Below are positions 9,845-17,978 of a DNA stretch of 56,807 bases, in pieces. The stretch covers positions 124,480 to 181,286 of the forward strand of contig NZ_AOLG01000054.1 in assembly GCF_000336815.1 (NCBI RefSeq), written 5' to 3'. Each line of letters starts with the position of its first letter. Within the stretch, counting starts at the first letter, position 1. The position numbers and the translations under genes are program-made. The notes beneath the pieces are model-generated. The model ran no database searches. It had not been told where the DNA came from and saw only the letters and a list, made by a program, of their open reading frames with translations. Source of the stretch: Haloferax prahovense DSM 18310. Lineage in GTDB: Archaea; Halobacteriota; Halobacteria; Halobacteriales; Haloferacaceae.

Positions 9845-10567
9845 ATGGACAAAGCGACGCTCCGAACGACGGTGTGGGACGACCTCGAATCGTCGGGCGC
9901 GGCCCGGTTTCCCTTCCCGCCGCACGGCCGCATCCCGAACTTCGCCGACGCGAGCGCGGCCGCCGAGCGACTCGCGGCGACGCCCGAGTGGGCCGACGCC
10001 GACGCCGTGAAGGCCAACCCGGACGCCCCGCAACTCCCCGTCAGGCGACGGGCGCTCCGCGAGGGCAAGACCGTCTACATGGCCGTCCCGCGACTCCGCG
10101 ACGAGGAGTGCTTCTACGAACTCGACCCCGCGCGCATCGACGACGAACACCTCGACAGCGCGCCGACCGTCTCCCACGTCGAGACCTACGCCGACACGGT
10201 CGGCCCCGACGCCCTGCCGCCCGTCGACCTCGTCGTCTCGGGGTCGGTCGCCGTCTCCGAGGCGGGCGCTCGCATCGGGAAGGGCGAGGGGTTCAGCGAC
10301 CTCGAATACGCGGTGTTGCGGGGTCTCGGGGCCGTCACCGACGAGACGACCGTGGCGACGACGGTCCACGAGCGACAGGTCCGCGACGACCTGCCGGAGC
10401 CGGACGCCCACGACGTGCCCATGGACCTCGTCGTCACTCCCGAACGGTTGGTCCGAACCGAGACCTCGCATCCGAGGCCCACGGGCATCGACTGGGACGC
10501 GCTCCCCGACGAGCGCCTCGACGAGATGCCCGTCCTCCGGCGGTTGCGCGACGAATCAGCCGAGTAA
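9845..10567 (+). CDS. 5-formyltetrahydrofolate cyclo-ligase family protein
   Basis: This is a 240-residue protein of the MTHFS/MTHFSD type, which in characterised members makes 5,10-methenyltetrahydrofolate from 5-formyl-THF with ATP. It starts with the N-terminal helix DKATLRTTVWDDLESSG. The strand-and-turn VKANPDAPQLPVRRRALREGKTV is typical of the MTHFSD-like subgroup. The phosphate-binding loop is seen as GARIGKGEGFSDLEYAVL, followed by a conserved VHERQV. Archaeal members are a divergent branch and their substrate has not been shown as far as I know, so the name is a family name. A TATA-like gctattgg lies about 30 nt before the ATG. Confidence 0.85.
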   Translation: MDKATLRTTVWDDLESSGAARFPFPPHGRIPNFADASAAAERLAATPEWADADAVKANPDAPQLPVRRRALREGKTVYMAVPRLRDEECFYELDPARIDDEHLDSAPTVSHVETYADTVGPDALPPVDLVVSGSVAVSEAGARIGKGEGFSDLEYAVLRGLGAVTDETTVATTVHERQVRDDLPEPDAHDVPMDLVVTPERLVRTETSHPRPTGIDWDALPDERLDEMPVLRRLRDESAE

Positions 10568-10578
10568 CCGAGCCCCTG

Positions 10579-10585
10579 CTTATTT
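10579..10585 (+). promoter_or_regulatory. TATA-like box of the DUF389 gene
   Basis: CTTATTT lies 25-31 bases before the GTG at 10610, the spacing expected for a leaderless archaeal transcript. This supports that GTG as the start. Confidence 0.55.
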
Positions 10586-10609
10586 CACCGCCCGGGCCGA
10601 CGTGAGGCC

Positions 10610-11914
10610 GTGCGACTCGTACAGGTGTTGGTGCCGACCGGCAAGCGCGAGGCCGTCCTGCGGACGCTCGACGAGGAGGGCGTGGACTACGCCGTCTCCG
10701 AGGAGACGTCCGGGCGCGGCTTCGTCGCCGTCGTCACCTTCCCGGTCCCCAAGGAGGCCGTCGAGCCGGTGTTGGCGCGACTCCGCGAGGCGGGCGTCGA
10801 GCGCGACGCCTACACCGTCGTCGTCGCCGCCGAGACGGTCGCGTCGAAGCGGTTCGACCAACTGCGCGAGCAGTACGAGGAAGACGACGAGAACGGCGAC
10901 CGCATCGCCCGCGAGGAACTGGCCTCGAAGGCCGCGGACCTCGCGCCGTCGGTTTCGACCTACGTGCTCATGACGGTTATCTCGGCGCTCGTCGCCACCG
11001 CGGGCCTGCTTCTCGACTCGCCGGCCGTGGTCGTCGGCTCGATGGTCATCGCCCCGCTCGTCGGCCCCGCGATGTCCGCGAGCGTCGGCACCGTCGTCGA
11101 CGATGACGAGATGTTCGGCCGCGGGGTTCGCCTGCAGGCGCTCGGCGGCGTCCTCGCGGTCGGCGCGGCCGCCGTCTTCGCCTTCCTGCTCAAACAGACC
11201 GGGGCGGTCCCGCTGTCGTCCGCGGAGGTCCTGTCGATTCCCGAGGTGGACGAGCGCCTCGCGCCCGACGTGCTGTCGCTCGTCATCGCGCTCGGCGCGG
11301 GAGCCGCCGGCGCGATTTCGCTCTCCTCCGGCGTCTCGACCGCGCTCGTCGGCGTCATGATAGCCGCCGCGTTGGTCCCGCCGACCGCCGTCGTCGGCAT
11401 CGGCATCGCGTGGGGCGCGCCCGAGGCCGTCGTCGGCTCGGCCATCCTCGTCCTCGTCAACATCCTCTCCGTCAACTTCGTCGCCATCGGCGTCCTCTGG
11501 CAGCAGGGCTACCGGCCGGAGCGCTGGATTCGCCGCGACGAGGCCCGGCGAGCCGCCCTGTTCCGCATCGCCGTCATCGGGGTCGGACTGCTCGTCCTCT
11601 CGTCGTTCCTCGGCGCGGTCACCTACACGACCTACCGGAACGCCGACTTCCAAGGCGACGCGCGCGACGCCATCGAGGACGCACTCTCGGGAACCGACGC
11701 CCGACTACTGTCGATGGAACTGCAGTACGACAGCGGGCCGCTACAGGAGCCCGACGGCGTCGTCGTGACCGTCGGCTACGACCCGGCCTCCGACCCGCCG
11801 ATGGTCGAACGCGAACTCACGAGGCGGGTGAACGCCGTCGCCCCCGAGCCGCTGTCGCCGTGGGCCACCGGCGAAATCGACGTCGAAGTGCGCTACGTCG
11901 CCGTCGTGGAGTAG
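10610..11914 (+). CDS. DUF389 (TIGR00341-type) membrane protein
   Basis: The protein has 434 residues. An N-terminal soluble region (RLVQVLVPTGKREAVLRTL, residues 1-105) resembles a ferredoxin-like fold. The DUF389 membrane core follows, with about six hydrophobic segments from residue 121 (STYVLMTVISALVATAGLLL). Conserved family stretches are visible: SPAVVVGSMVIAPLVGPAMS, the SSGVSTALVGVMIAAALVPP block, and VNILSVNF. A C-terminal soluble tail (residues 330-434) has the DARLLSMELQYDSG region. It is inserted in the cell membrane; the function of DUF389 proteins is unknown. The start is GTG 10610, with a promoter box at the right distance. Confidence 0.9.
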   Translation: MRLVQVLVPTGKREAVLRTLDEEGVDYAVSEETSGRGFVAVVTFPVPKEAVEPVLARLREAGVERDAYTVVVAAETVASKRFDQLREQYEEDDENGDRIAREELASKAADLAPSVSTYVLMTVISALVATAGLLLDSPAVVVGSMVIAPLVGPAMSASVGTVVDDDEMFGRGVRLQALGGVLAVGAAAVFAFLLKQTGAVPLSSAEVLSIPEVDERLAPDVLSLVIALGAGAAGAISLSSGVSTALVGVMIAAALVPPTAVVGIGIAWGAPEAVVGSAILVLVNILSVNFVAIGVLWQQGYRPERWIRRDEARRAALFRIAVIGVGLLVLSSFLGAVTYTTYRNADFQGDARDAIEDALSGTDARLLSMELQYDSGPLQEPDGVVVTVGYDPASDPPMVERELTRRVNAVAPEPLSPWATGEIDVEVRYVAVVE

Positions 11915-12004
11915 GGCGACCGGCGTCCCGTCCCCCGTTTCGAAGGCTACAGTCGCTCTTTGTCTCTAGCGCGGCTTGAATAGCTGAACCGACGTACGGT
12001 GGGT

Positions 12005-12742
12005 ATGCAACGACGCACGATTGCTCCGATATTCCTCGTCGGCCTCGTCCTCCTCGCTGGCTGCCTCTCGGCACCCCTGCAGGCGACGACCGACGGCGGC
12101 GTAGACGCGACGAACGCGACGACTATCTCCACGACCGGCACCGGCGAAGTGACCGCCGACGCCGACCTCGCCGTGGTCTCCATCGCCGTGACGACCACCG
12201 CCGACTCGGCCGACGAAGCCCGCGGCACCGTCGCCGACGACGTGGCCGCCGTCCGCGCCGCCCTCACCGACGCCGGTGTCGCCGAGGACGCCATCCAGAC
12301 GACCGGCTTCAACATCTACCCCGAGTACGACTACAGCGGCCAGGAGCGCGACCTCCTCGGCTACCGCGCCACCCACACCCTCCGCGTCGAGGTCGCCCCC
12401 GACCGCGCCGGCGAGGTCATCGACCTCGCGGTCGGTGCCGGTGCCAGCGAAATCCGCGGCGTCGCCTTCACGCTGACCGACGAGAAGCGCGCCGAACTCC
12501 GCGAAGAAGCCCTGACCCGCGCCGTCGACTCCGCGAAGGCCGACGCCGACGCGGTCGCCAGCGCCGCCGACCTGACCGTCACGGGCGTCCACACCGCCAC
12601 CGTCGGCGGCAGCGCCTCGCCCGGGCCGTACCCGGTCGCCTACGCCGAGGACGCGGCCCGCGCCTCGTCCGGCTCGACCGAGCTCTCGCCCGGCCCCGTG
12701 ACCGTCTCGGCGACCGTCCAGATGGTCTACGAAGCCGAGTAA
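12005..12742 (+). CDS. SIMPL-domain (DUF541) lipoprotein
   Basis: This is a 245-residue exported protein. It has a signal peptide IAPIFLVGLVLLAGC with a lipobox at Cys20, a short Asn/Thr-rich linker, then a SIMPL/DUF541 domain. The domain shows ISTTGTGEVTADADLAVVSIAV at its start (residues 41-62), DAIQTTGFNIYPEYDY in the middle and ISATVQMVYEAE-like end strands (VTVSATVQMVYE). Family members are periplasmic or surface proteins without a settled activity (DUF541/SIMPL, Yggl-like). A GTG at 11999 is two codons upstream; ATG 12005 is preferred as it begins the signal peptide MQRR. It is a monocistronic gene, convergent with the Nog1-like gene. Confidence 0.9.
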   Translation: MQRRTIAPIFLVGLVLLAGCLSAPLQATTDGGVDATNATTISTTGTGEVTADADLAVVSIAVTTTADSADEARGTVADDVAAVRAALTDAGVAEDAIQTTGFNIYPEYDYSGQERDLLGYRATHTLRVEVAPDRAGEVIDLAVGAGASEIRGVAFTLTDEKRAELREEALTRAVDSAKADADAVASAADLTVTGVHTATVGGSASPGPYPVAYAEDAARASSGSTELSPGPVTVSATVQMVYEAE

Positions 12743-12887
12743 GCGACCGCGCCCCGCGGACCGAGACCGAACTCCCGGTTTCGACCAACCTGCACCCCCA
12801 TTTCTCCGACAGCTACCCCGTAGCCACAGCTCTCGTCGAGGCGTTGCGGCAAGACAGAACGACAGCACCGGAAAAGTCCCGAGTCGC

Positions 12888-13865
12888 TTACTCGTTGCGC
12901 GACGGCGGGATGTCGGGTTCGAACCCGATGGCCTCGACCGCGGCGTCGAGGACGGCCTCGACGTTCTCGCCCGTCTCGACGCTCATGTAGAGGTCCGCGT
13001 CCATGTCGGTCGAGCGGTCGCTCTTGTTACAGACGGTGAGGACGGGGATGTCGCGCTCCTCGAAGCGCGCCTTCACGGCGTCGCGGAGTTCGAGCTGCGA
13101 CTCGATGGGGTAGCCGCACGCCCCGCTGGCGTCGGCGACGAAGATGACGGCGTCCGCGAGGTGTTCGAGGGCGCTCACGGCCTGTCGCTCGATGTCGTTT
13201 CGCTCGTCTTCGGGGCGGTCGAGCAGCCCCGGCGTGTCGATAATCTGGTAGCGGATGCGGTCGCGGTCGAAGTGCCCGATTTGGACGCCCTTCGTGGTGA
13301 AGGGGTAGCGGGCGATTTCGTTCGACGCGCGGGTCACGTCGTTGACGAACGAGGACTTTCCGACGTTCGGGTAGCCGGCGACGACGATTGCCGGTTCGTC
13401 CGGGCGGATATCGGGGAGGTTCTTCAGGGCGTCGCGCGCCTCGCCGATGCGGAGCAGGTCGTCTTCGACCTCCTCGACGACGCTCGCCATGCGGGCGAAC
13501 GCCTGCTTTCGGTGCTTGCGCGCGAGGTCGGCGTCGGTCTTGCGGAGCTTCGGCTGGTACTCGCGGGCGATGTTGTCGACCTGCCGGGAGGCCCACATCA
13601 CTTCCGAGAGGCTCTTTCGGACCTCGTCCACGTCGACGATGGCGTCGGCGAGCTCGTAGTAGAAGGGGTCGACCGTCCCGAAGTCGGGCCACTCGACGAC
13701 GACGTTTTCGAGGTTGTCGGAAAGGATGTTCGACGCCGTCTGGAGCATCGACTGCTGAGCCTCCAACTTGTTCTGCTTCGCTCGCCCCGTGCGCGCGGCC
13801 CGCGAGAAGGCCTTGTCGATGAGTTCGTCCGACCGGGGCGTGGTCGGGAGAGACTCGAAAATCAT
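12888..13865 (-). CDS. Nog1-like (Obg-superfamily) GTPase
   Basis: This is a 325-residue GTPase. An N-terminal all-helical region of about 155 residues (IFESLPTTPRSDELIDKAFS onward) matches the archaeal/eukaryotic Nog1 type. The G domain has G1 GYPNVGKSS (164-172), G3 DTPG (210-213) and G4 NKSD (280-283). The switch region RYPFTTKGVQIGHF is the Obg/Nog1 signature. Nog1 works in large ribosomal subunit assembly in eukaryotes; a ribosome-assembly role here is by homology. The C-terminal eukaryotic extension is absent, as usual for archaea. It reads leftward and ends 145 bases from the SIMPL gene, which faces it. Confidence 0.92.
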   Translation of the reverse strand: MIFESLPTTPRSDELIDKAFSRAARTGRAKQNKLEAQQSMLQTASNILSDNLENVVVEWPDFGTVDPFYYELADAIVDVDEVRKSLSEVMWASRQVDNIAREYQPKLRKTDADLARKHRKQAFARMASVVEEVEDDLLRIGEARDALKNLPDIRPDEPAIVVAGYPNVGKSSFVNDVTRASNEIARYPFTTKGVQIGHFDRDRIRYQIIDTPGLLDRPEDERNDIERQAVSALEHLADAVIFVADASGACGYPIESQLELRDAVKARFEERDIPVLTVCNKSDRSTDMDADLYMSVETGENVEAVLDAAVEAIGFEPDIPPSRNE

Positions 13866-14076
13866 TGCAGTCCGCTACATGGCCAAGCCGTAAAAGCGCG
13901 TCCGTTTGGGGCTCGGCGCTTCGAGCGGTGGATTCGCCGTGCAGGTCTCACGCACGGTTCGACCGGAAGCGAGGGGGTTGCGGGCGACCGACGCGCGGAC
14001 GCGGACGTGAGCGAGCGGCCGAACACCCCCCGCGACCGCCACGAAGTTCTTGCCCGCCCGAGGTCTACGTCGACCC

Positions 14077-14439
14077 ATGACTGACTGGAAAGCTGTCGCC
14101 GTCGGTTTCGTCGTCATCGTCGTCGTCGGCATCGGCGGGCTCGCGCTCCCGCTCATCGGCCAAATCGGGGCGGGCCTGCTCGGGGGGTTCGCGGCGGGCT
14201 ACCTCGCGGGCGGCACGCTCGGCAACGGCGCGTGGAACGGCCTCGTCGCGGGGTCCATCTCTGGTATCGTCGTGACGCTCCTCGCGGCCCTGCTCGGGAG
14301 CCTTCTCGGACTCGCCGGCGGGCCGCTGGGCGGACTCCTCGGCGGCGTCGGCGTCCTCGTCGCGGGCGTCGTGCTGACACTCATCTTCGCAATCGACAGC
14401 GCCATCGCCGGGGCCGTCGGCGCGTGGGTGAAAGGATAG
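14077..14439 (+). CDS. DUF5518-type small membrane protein
   Basis: The protein has 120 residues, is very hydrophobic and Gly-rich, with four predicted membrane segments. These are VAVGFVVIVVVGIGGLALPL, the GAGLLGGFAAGYLAGG glycine-zipper block, GSISGIVVTLLAALLGSLLG and GVLVAGVVLTLIFAIDSAIA. The pattern matches the haloarchaeal DUF5518 family of unknown function. ATG 14077 is used rather than an earlier in-frame start, as it begins the conserved TDWKAV. There are no catalytic residues; a structural membrane role is possible. Confidence 0.8.
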   Translation: MTDWKAVAVGFVVIVVVGIGGLALPLIGQIGAGLLGGFAAGYLAGGTLGNGAWNGLVAGSISGIVVTLLAALLGSLLGLAGGPLGGLLGGVGVLVAGVVLTLIFAIDSAIAGAVGAWVKG

Positions 14440-14500
14440 TCAGACGAACGCGGCCGCGACTCGGACTCTCCCCGAACGCGATAGTCCCAAAAAACGGGGT

Positions 14501-14515
14501 TTAGCATGGTGCTAA
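14501..14515. promoter_or_regulatory. Perfect inverted repeat upstream of a Tat lipoprotein gene
   Basis: TTAGCA-TGG-TGCTAA, with 6-bp arms and a 3-base spacer, lies 61 bases before the ATG of the next gene and next to a TATA-like gttatct (14519-14525). Size and position suit a dimeric repressor. The half-site begins TTAG like haloarchaeal DtxR-type metal-regulator sites, but the rest differs, so the regulator is unknown. Confidence 0.5.
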
Positions 14516-14576
14516 GTCCGTTATCTCACGTAAACGGTCGCGGGTCTCTAAGGGAGCGGGACCACACCCGACGGCC

Positions 14577-15353
14577 ATGGGTAAGGAGCCAACGCACACC
14601 CGTCGAAGAACCCTCCAATCGATTTGCGGCGTCGCCGTCGCCGGTCTCGCCGGTCTCGCTGGATGTAGCTCGTCCGGGGACTCGGACCCGACGACGCAAA
14701 CGACCGACGCGCAGACACAGACCGCGAACGAGACGCAGACCACGACGACCGCGAACGAGACGACCACGGACGAGACGACCGAACAGGCGGAAGAAACAAC
14801 CGAAAGCGGGCTCGAAGCCGCCGATTTCGTCGAGAACCCCGAGGAGATACACCCGACGCTGGTCGAAGCGACGTCGGTCCCCTCGGACGAGGTGCTGCTC
14901 GGCTTTCGACTCGAAGACTCGTCGCTCCCGTTTACGACCGAGGTGTACCGCGCGCCGGACGACGCCGAGGTGCAGGCGACGAAGACGTACGACACCCAAG
15001 ACCTCTCGCAGGTCGACTTGCTCCCCGAGTCGCCGCAGGCGCTCGATACCGTCGGTACCGACCGCGAGGACATCCACTACGGGACGACGACCGTCGGAGA
15101 ACCGCTGAAAGTCACGCTCGTCGCGCGCCACGACGGCGAGACCATCGACTGGAGCGCGTGGTCTCGAACCGGCTATCCGTACGACGGCCACGACGAGGAG
15201 GACCCCGCGCTCGAAGTCGACTGTTACTGCGGCGGGATGAACTACACCGCGCCGAGCGGCGGGACGTGGGCGCGAGTGATTCAGGTGACGCCGACCGAGC
15301 GCGTCGACACCGGGACGACCGTCGCGCTCAACTGGACGTCGAGTCGACTCTGA
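14577..15353 (+). CDS. Tat-exported predicted lipoprotein, unknown function
   Basis: The protein has 258 residues. It starts with a twin-arginine leader (THTRRRTLQSICGVAVAGLA) and lipobox LAGC at about Cys30. A long Thr/Glu/Gln-rich linker follows (about residues 38-78), typical of cell-surface haloarchaeal lipoproteins. The mature domain has no motif I recognise; FDENPEEI-type and YCGGMNYTAPSGGTW segments are visible, with two Cys in VDCYCGG that could bind metal or form a disulfide. Export in folded form through Tat suggests a cofactor or fast folding in salt. The inverted repeat 61 bases upstream suggests regulation. Confidence 0.75.
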   Translation: MGKEPTHTRRRTLQSICGVAVAGLAGLAGCSSSGDSDPTTQTTDAQTQTANETQTTTTANETTTDETTEQAEETTESGLEAADFVENPEEIHPTLVEATSVPSDEVLLGFRLEDSSLPFTTEVYRAPDDAEVQATKTYDTQDLSQVDLLPESPQALDTVGTDREDIHYGTTTVGEPLKVTLVARHDGETIDWSAWSRTGYPYDGHDEEDPALEVDCYCGGMNYTAPSGGTWARVIQVTPTERVDTGTTVALNWTSSRL

Positions 15354-15392
15354 AGGCGTACTCGACGCGGTTCGCCGCTCCGCGGTCGAGTG

Positions 15393-15890
15393 TTACTCGC
15401 CGCGTTCGAGGTACTCCCGCTGAATCTCCACGACTTCGGTCGAGTCCGCACACTCCGAGTACCGGCGTAGCGGCTCCTCGTTGAGTTCGAGGAACGTGTG
15501 GCCCCAGTTGAACTTCGAGAGGATGTCTTCGGCCCGCTTCTTCTCGCCGAAGATGACGAGGGCGGCCGCTATCGCCTCGACCGTCGTCAGCTGCATCGGG
15601 CGGCCGAAGTTCACGGGGTTGGCGGCGACGAGATAGGGGAGCGCGCGGTGCTCGCCGGGGAGCGAGAACATGGCCTCGCCGGCCGATTCCCACGAGCAGT
15701 CGAGCGCGACGAGCGCGCCGGTGTCCGCGTCGGCGGGCGACAGCGCCCTGTCGGCGTGGGGATTGAGCACGACGCCGTAGGGAGTCTCTCGGTCGGAGCC
15801 GTGGAGGGCGGCCATGTCGAAGCGTTCGAGCTTCTTCGCCGTGCACTTCTTCGGGTCGTCGTCGCCCTCGTATCGAACGTGCAGGTCCAC
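15393..15890 (-). CDS. tsr3: Tsr3-type rRNA aminocarboxypropyltransferase
   Basis: This 165-residue protein matches the archaeal Tsr3 (DUF367) family. It transfers the aminocarboxypropyl group of SAM to a hypermodified base near the decoding site of small-subunit rRNA. Family stretches are [13 protein letters not shown], then [20 protein letters not shown], and [20 protein letters not shown] with [18 protein letters not shown]. The N-terminal CTAKKLERF segment is also family-like. Length is normal. The gene reads opposite to its neighbours, as a single cistron, and the start is ATG 15890. Confidence 0.88.
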   Translation of the reverse strand: MDLHVRYEGDDDPKKCTAKKLERFDMAALHGSDRETPYGVVLNPHADRALSPADADTGALVALDCSWESAGEAMFSLPGEHRALPYLVAANPVNFGRPMQLTTVEAIAAALVIFGEKKRAEDILSKFNWGHTFLELNEEPLRRYSECADSTEVVEIQREYLERGE

Positions 15891-16002
15891 AGCCGCGGTA
15901 CGCGACTGGCCGAGAAAAGCGTCCCGAACGCGGCGGCGCGCGCGAGGAGTCCGACGGCAGGGCCGGCGTCGGATACTTCCGGTCGGCCGACGAAGAGAGG
16001 GC

Positions 16003-16356
16003 GTGCATCCCGACGCGACGTATCTGGCCCGGCAGTACTACACGGCGCTCGACCACCACGGATACGACATGCTTCGGAACATCCTCCAACCGGGGTTCGT
16101 CCAGCACCGCGGCGACATGACGCTCTCGGGGCGTGAGGAGTTCGTCTCGTTCATGCGGGACGACAGGCCGCAAAAGGACACGCGACACGTCATCGAGCGC
16201 TACATCCAGTCGAAGTCCGACGACGAAATCGTCGTCCGCGGCCACCTCGAAGACCGCGACGGCGACGAACTGTTCGTCTTTCTCGACCGGTTCCGTGCCC
16301 ACGACGGGAAGCTCTCGGAGCTGAAGACGTTCGTCAAGTCGTCGACGGCGAACTGA
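16003..16356 (+). CDS. NTF2/SnoaL-like small protein
   Basis: This 117-residue protein from GTG 16003 reads [23 protein letters not shown] at the start (in two pieces: [15 protein letters not shown] and DHHGYDML). A hydrophobic-acidic alternation ending [16 protein letters not shown] follows. The order of helix, then curved strands, with an [17 protein letters not shown] insert, fits the SnoaL/NTF2-like fold used by limonene epoxide hydrolase and ketosteroid isomerase relatives. A pocket is likely but its ligand is unknown. The frame is open upstream across the tsr3 promoter region; that part is Arg-rich and unlike haloarchaeal protein, so I exclude it. Confidence 0.75.
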   Translation: MHPDATYLARQYYTALDHHGYDMLRNILQPGFVQHRGDMTLSGREEFVSFMRDDRPQKDTRHVIERYIQSKSDDEIVVRGHLEDRDGDELFVFLDRFRAHDGKLSELKTFVKSSTAN

Positions 16357-16368
16357 CGGCGTGCGTCG

Positions 16369-16420
16369 CGGGAGGAAGAGAGAACAGAAAGGGGCGGAGA
16401 GGAGAGGAGAGGACAGAAGG
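16369..16420 (-). terminator. Pyrimidine-rich tract after serS
   Basis: Read on the minus strand, the 52 bases after the serS stop are almost all C and T, with GAGGA-type direct repeats on the plus strand. It lies between two convergent genes. Archaeal RNA polymerase terminates at T-rich tracts; this one is mixed C/T, so termination is plausible but unproven. Confidence 0.35.
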
Positions 16421-16442
16421 CCGTGAGGCGCGCGTCAGTCGC

Positions 16443-17825
16443 TCAGTCTTTCTTCCCGGCACCGACGGCGGCCTCGCCGACGGGCTCGTGGCCCTCGATG
16501 ACTTCGCGGCCGCCCATGTAGGGCCGGAGCGGTTCGGGCACGTCGACCGTGCCGTCCTCGTTTTGGTAGTATTCGAGCAGCGCGACCATGACGCGGCCGA
16601 CGGCCGTGCCCGACGCGTTGAGCGTGTGGAGGTACTCCGCCGACTCGTGGCGCTCGGGACGGTAGCGGAGGCCGGCGCGGCGCGCCTGGAAGTCCTCGAA
16701 GTTCGAGGCCGACGAGACCTCGAGCCAGCGGCCGCCCTGTTCTGGGGCGTCGTCCGACTCCGTGCCGGGGGCCCACACTTCGAGGTCGTAGGTCTTCGCC
16801 GACGCGAAGGTGAGGTCGCCGGTGCAAAGCGAGAGGACGCGGTACGGCAGGCCGAGGCGGTCGAGCACTTCGGCGGCCTCGTCGACGAGGGCTTCGAGCC
16901 GGTCGTACGACTCCTCGGGCTCGACGAAGTTGACGAGTTCGACCTTGTTGAACTGGTGGACGCGGACGATACCGCGGGTCTCGGTGCCGTGTTCGCCCGC
17001 CTCGCGGCGGAAGTTCGGCGTGTACGCCTGGTGCTTCAGCGGGAGGTCGTCCTTCAGGAGAATCTCGTCGCGGTACATGTTCGTGACCGGGACCTCCGCG
17101 GTGGGACAGAGCCACAGGTCGTCGTCCTCGTAGTTCTCGGTCTCCGAGCCGCCGATGCGGTAGGCGTCCTCGGCGAACTTCGGAAGCTGACCGGTGCCCT
17201 CCATCGAGGTGGTCTTGACCGGAATCGGCGGGAAGAGGTCGACGTACTCCTGTTCGCGGTGCACGTCGAGCATGAACTGGACGAGCGCGTGTTCGAGCAT
17301 CGCGCCCTCGCCTTTCAGGAAGTAGAAGCCCGAGCCGGTGGTCTTGGCCGCGCGACCCTCGTCGATGATGTCGAGTTCCTCGCCGAGGTCGTAGTGGGGC
17401 GTCACCTCGTCGGGAAGCTCGCGGAGGTCGTCGAAGCCGACGCGGCGGACCTCCTCGTTGTCGGCCTCGTCGGCCCCGACGGGAACCGACTCGTGGGGGA
17501 GGTTCGGCAGTTCCATGAGCGCGTCGTCGAGTTCCGCTTCGAGTTCGTCGGCGCGGGCTTCGAGCTCCTGTAGCTCCGTCTTGAGTTCGCCCGAGCGGTC
17601 GATGGCCTCCTGCGCTTCCTCGTCTTTCCCTTCTTGCTTCAGCTGGCCGATTTTCTGGCTGACCTCGTTGCGCTCGTGGCGGAGGTCGTCGCCCTCGGCC
17701 TTCAGCGAGCGCCACTCGTCGTACACGTCGAGGACGCGGTCGATGTCCACGCCCTCCATGTTGCGGGCGGCGAGCGCGTCGCGAACTCGCTCCGGTTCGT
17801 CGCGGAGCAGTTGCCTGTCAATCAT
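16443..17825 (-). CDS. serS: Seryl-tRNA synthetase
   Basis: This is a class II synthetase of 460 residues that charges tRNA-Ser in the cytosol. The N-terminal 110 residues form the long antiparallel coiled-coil arm that contacts the tRNA (heptad-like, Glu/Arg-rich, DRQLLRDEPERVRDALAARN onward). Motif 2 is NFRREAGEHGTETRGIVRVH and motif 3 is in GTAVGRVMVALLEYYQNEDG. The serine-pocket region TAEVPVTNM is present. This is the common (not methanogen-type) SerRS. The frame extends 27 codons upstream, but ATG 17825 is the family start (MIDRQLLRDEPE). The highly acidic composition is typical of salt-in organisms. Confidence 0.97.
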   Translation of the reverse strand: MIDRQLLRDEPERVRDALAARNMEGVDIDRVLDVYDEWRSLKAEGDDLRHERNEVSQKIGQLKQEGKDEEAQEAIDRSGELKTELQELEARADELEAELDDALMELPNLPHESVPVGADEADNEEVRRVGFDDLRELPDEVTPHYDLGEELDIIDEGRAAKTTGSGFYFLKGEGAMLEHALVQFMLDVHREQEYVDLFPPIPVKTTSMEGTGQLPKFAEDAYRIGGSETENYEDDDLWLCPTAEVPVTNMYRDEILLKDDLPLKHQAYTPNFRREAGEHGTETRGIVRVHQFNKVELVNFVEPEESYDRLEALVDEAAEVLDRLGLPYRVLSLCTGDLTFASAKTYDLEVWAPGTESDDAPEQGGRWLEVSSASNFEDFQARRAGLRYRPERHESAEYLHTLNASGTAVGRVMVALLEYYQNEDGTVDVPEPLRPYMGGREVIEGHEPVGEAAVGAGKKD

Positions 17826-17978
17826 TGGGCTGTGGTTTCCGGGCGGGCGGGAAAATCGTATCGCATCGCCGAGGGACGGGGACGAGAACGCGGCGGGCGA
17901 ACGCAACAGATCAGCGTCGGAGGAACGCCACGAATCCGCGGGGAGAGCGGCCGCGTCGGTCGGAAGCCGACAGACTGA

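Noticed and set aside
13161..14084. 307-codon frame opposite the Nog1-like gene
   Set aside because: It is an antisense shadow with no recognisable domain.
16488..17573. 361-codon frame opposite serS
   Set aside because: It is an antisense shadow of seryl-tRNA synthetase.
17826..17906. N-terminal extension of SerS
   Set aside because: The frame is open, but the extra 27 residues are Ser/Pro/Arg-rich and family members begin at MIDRQLL.
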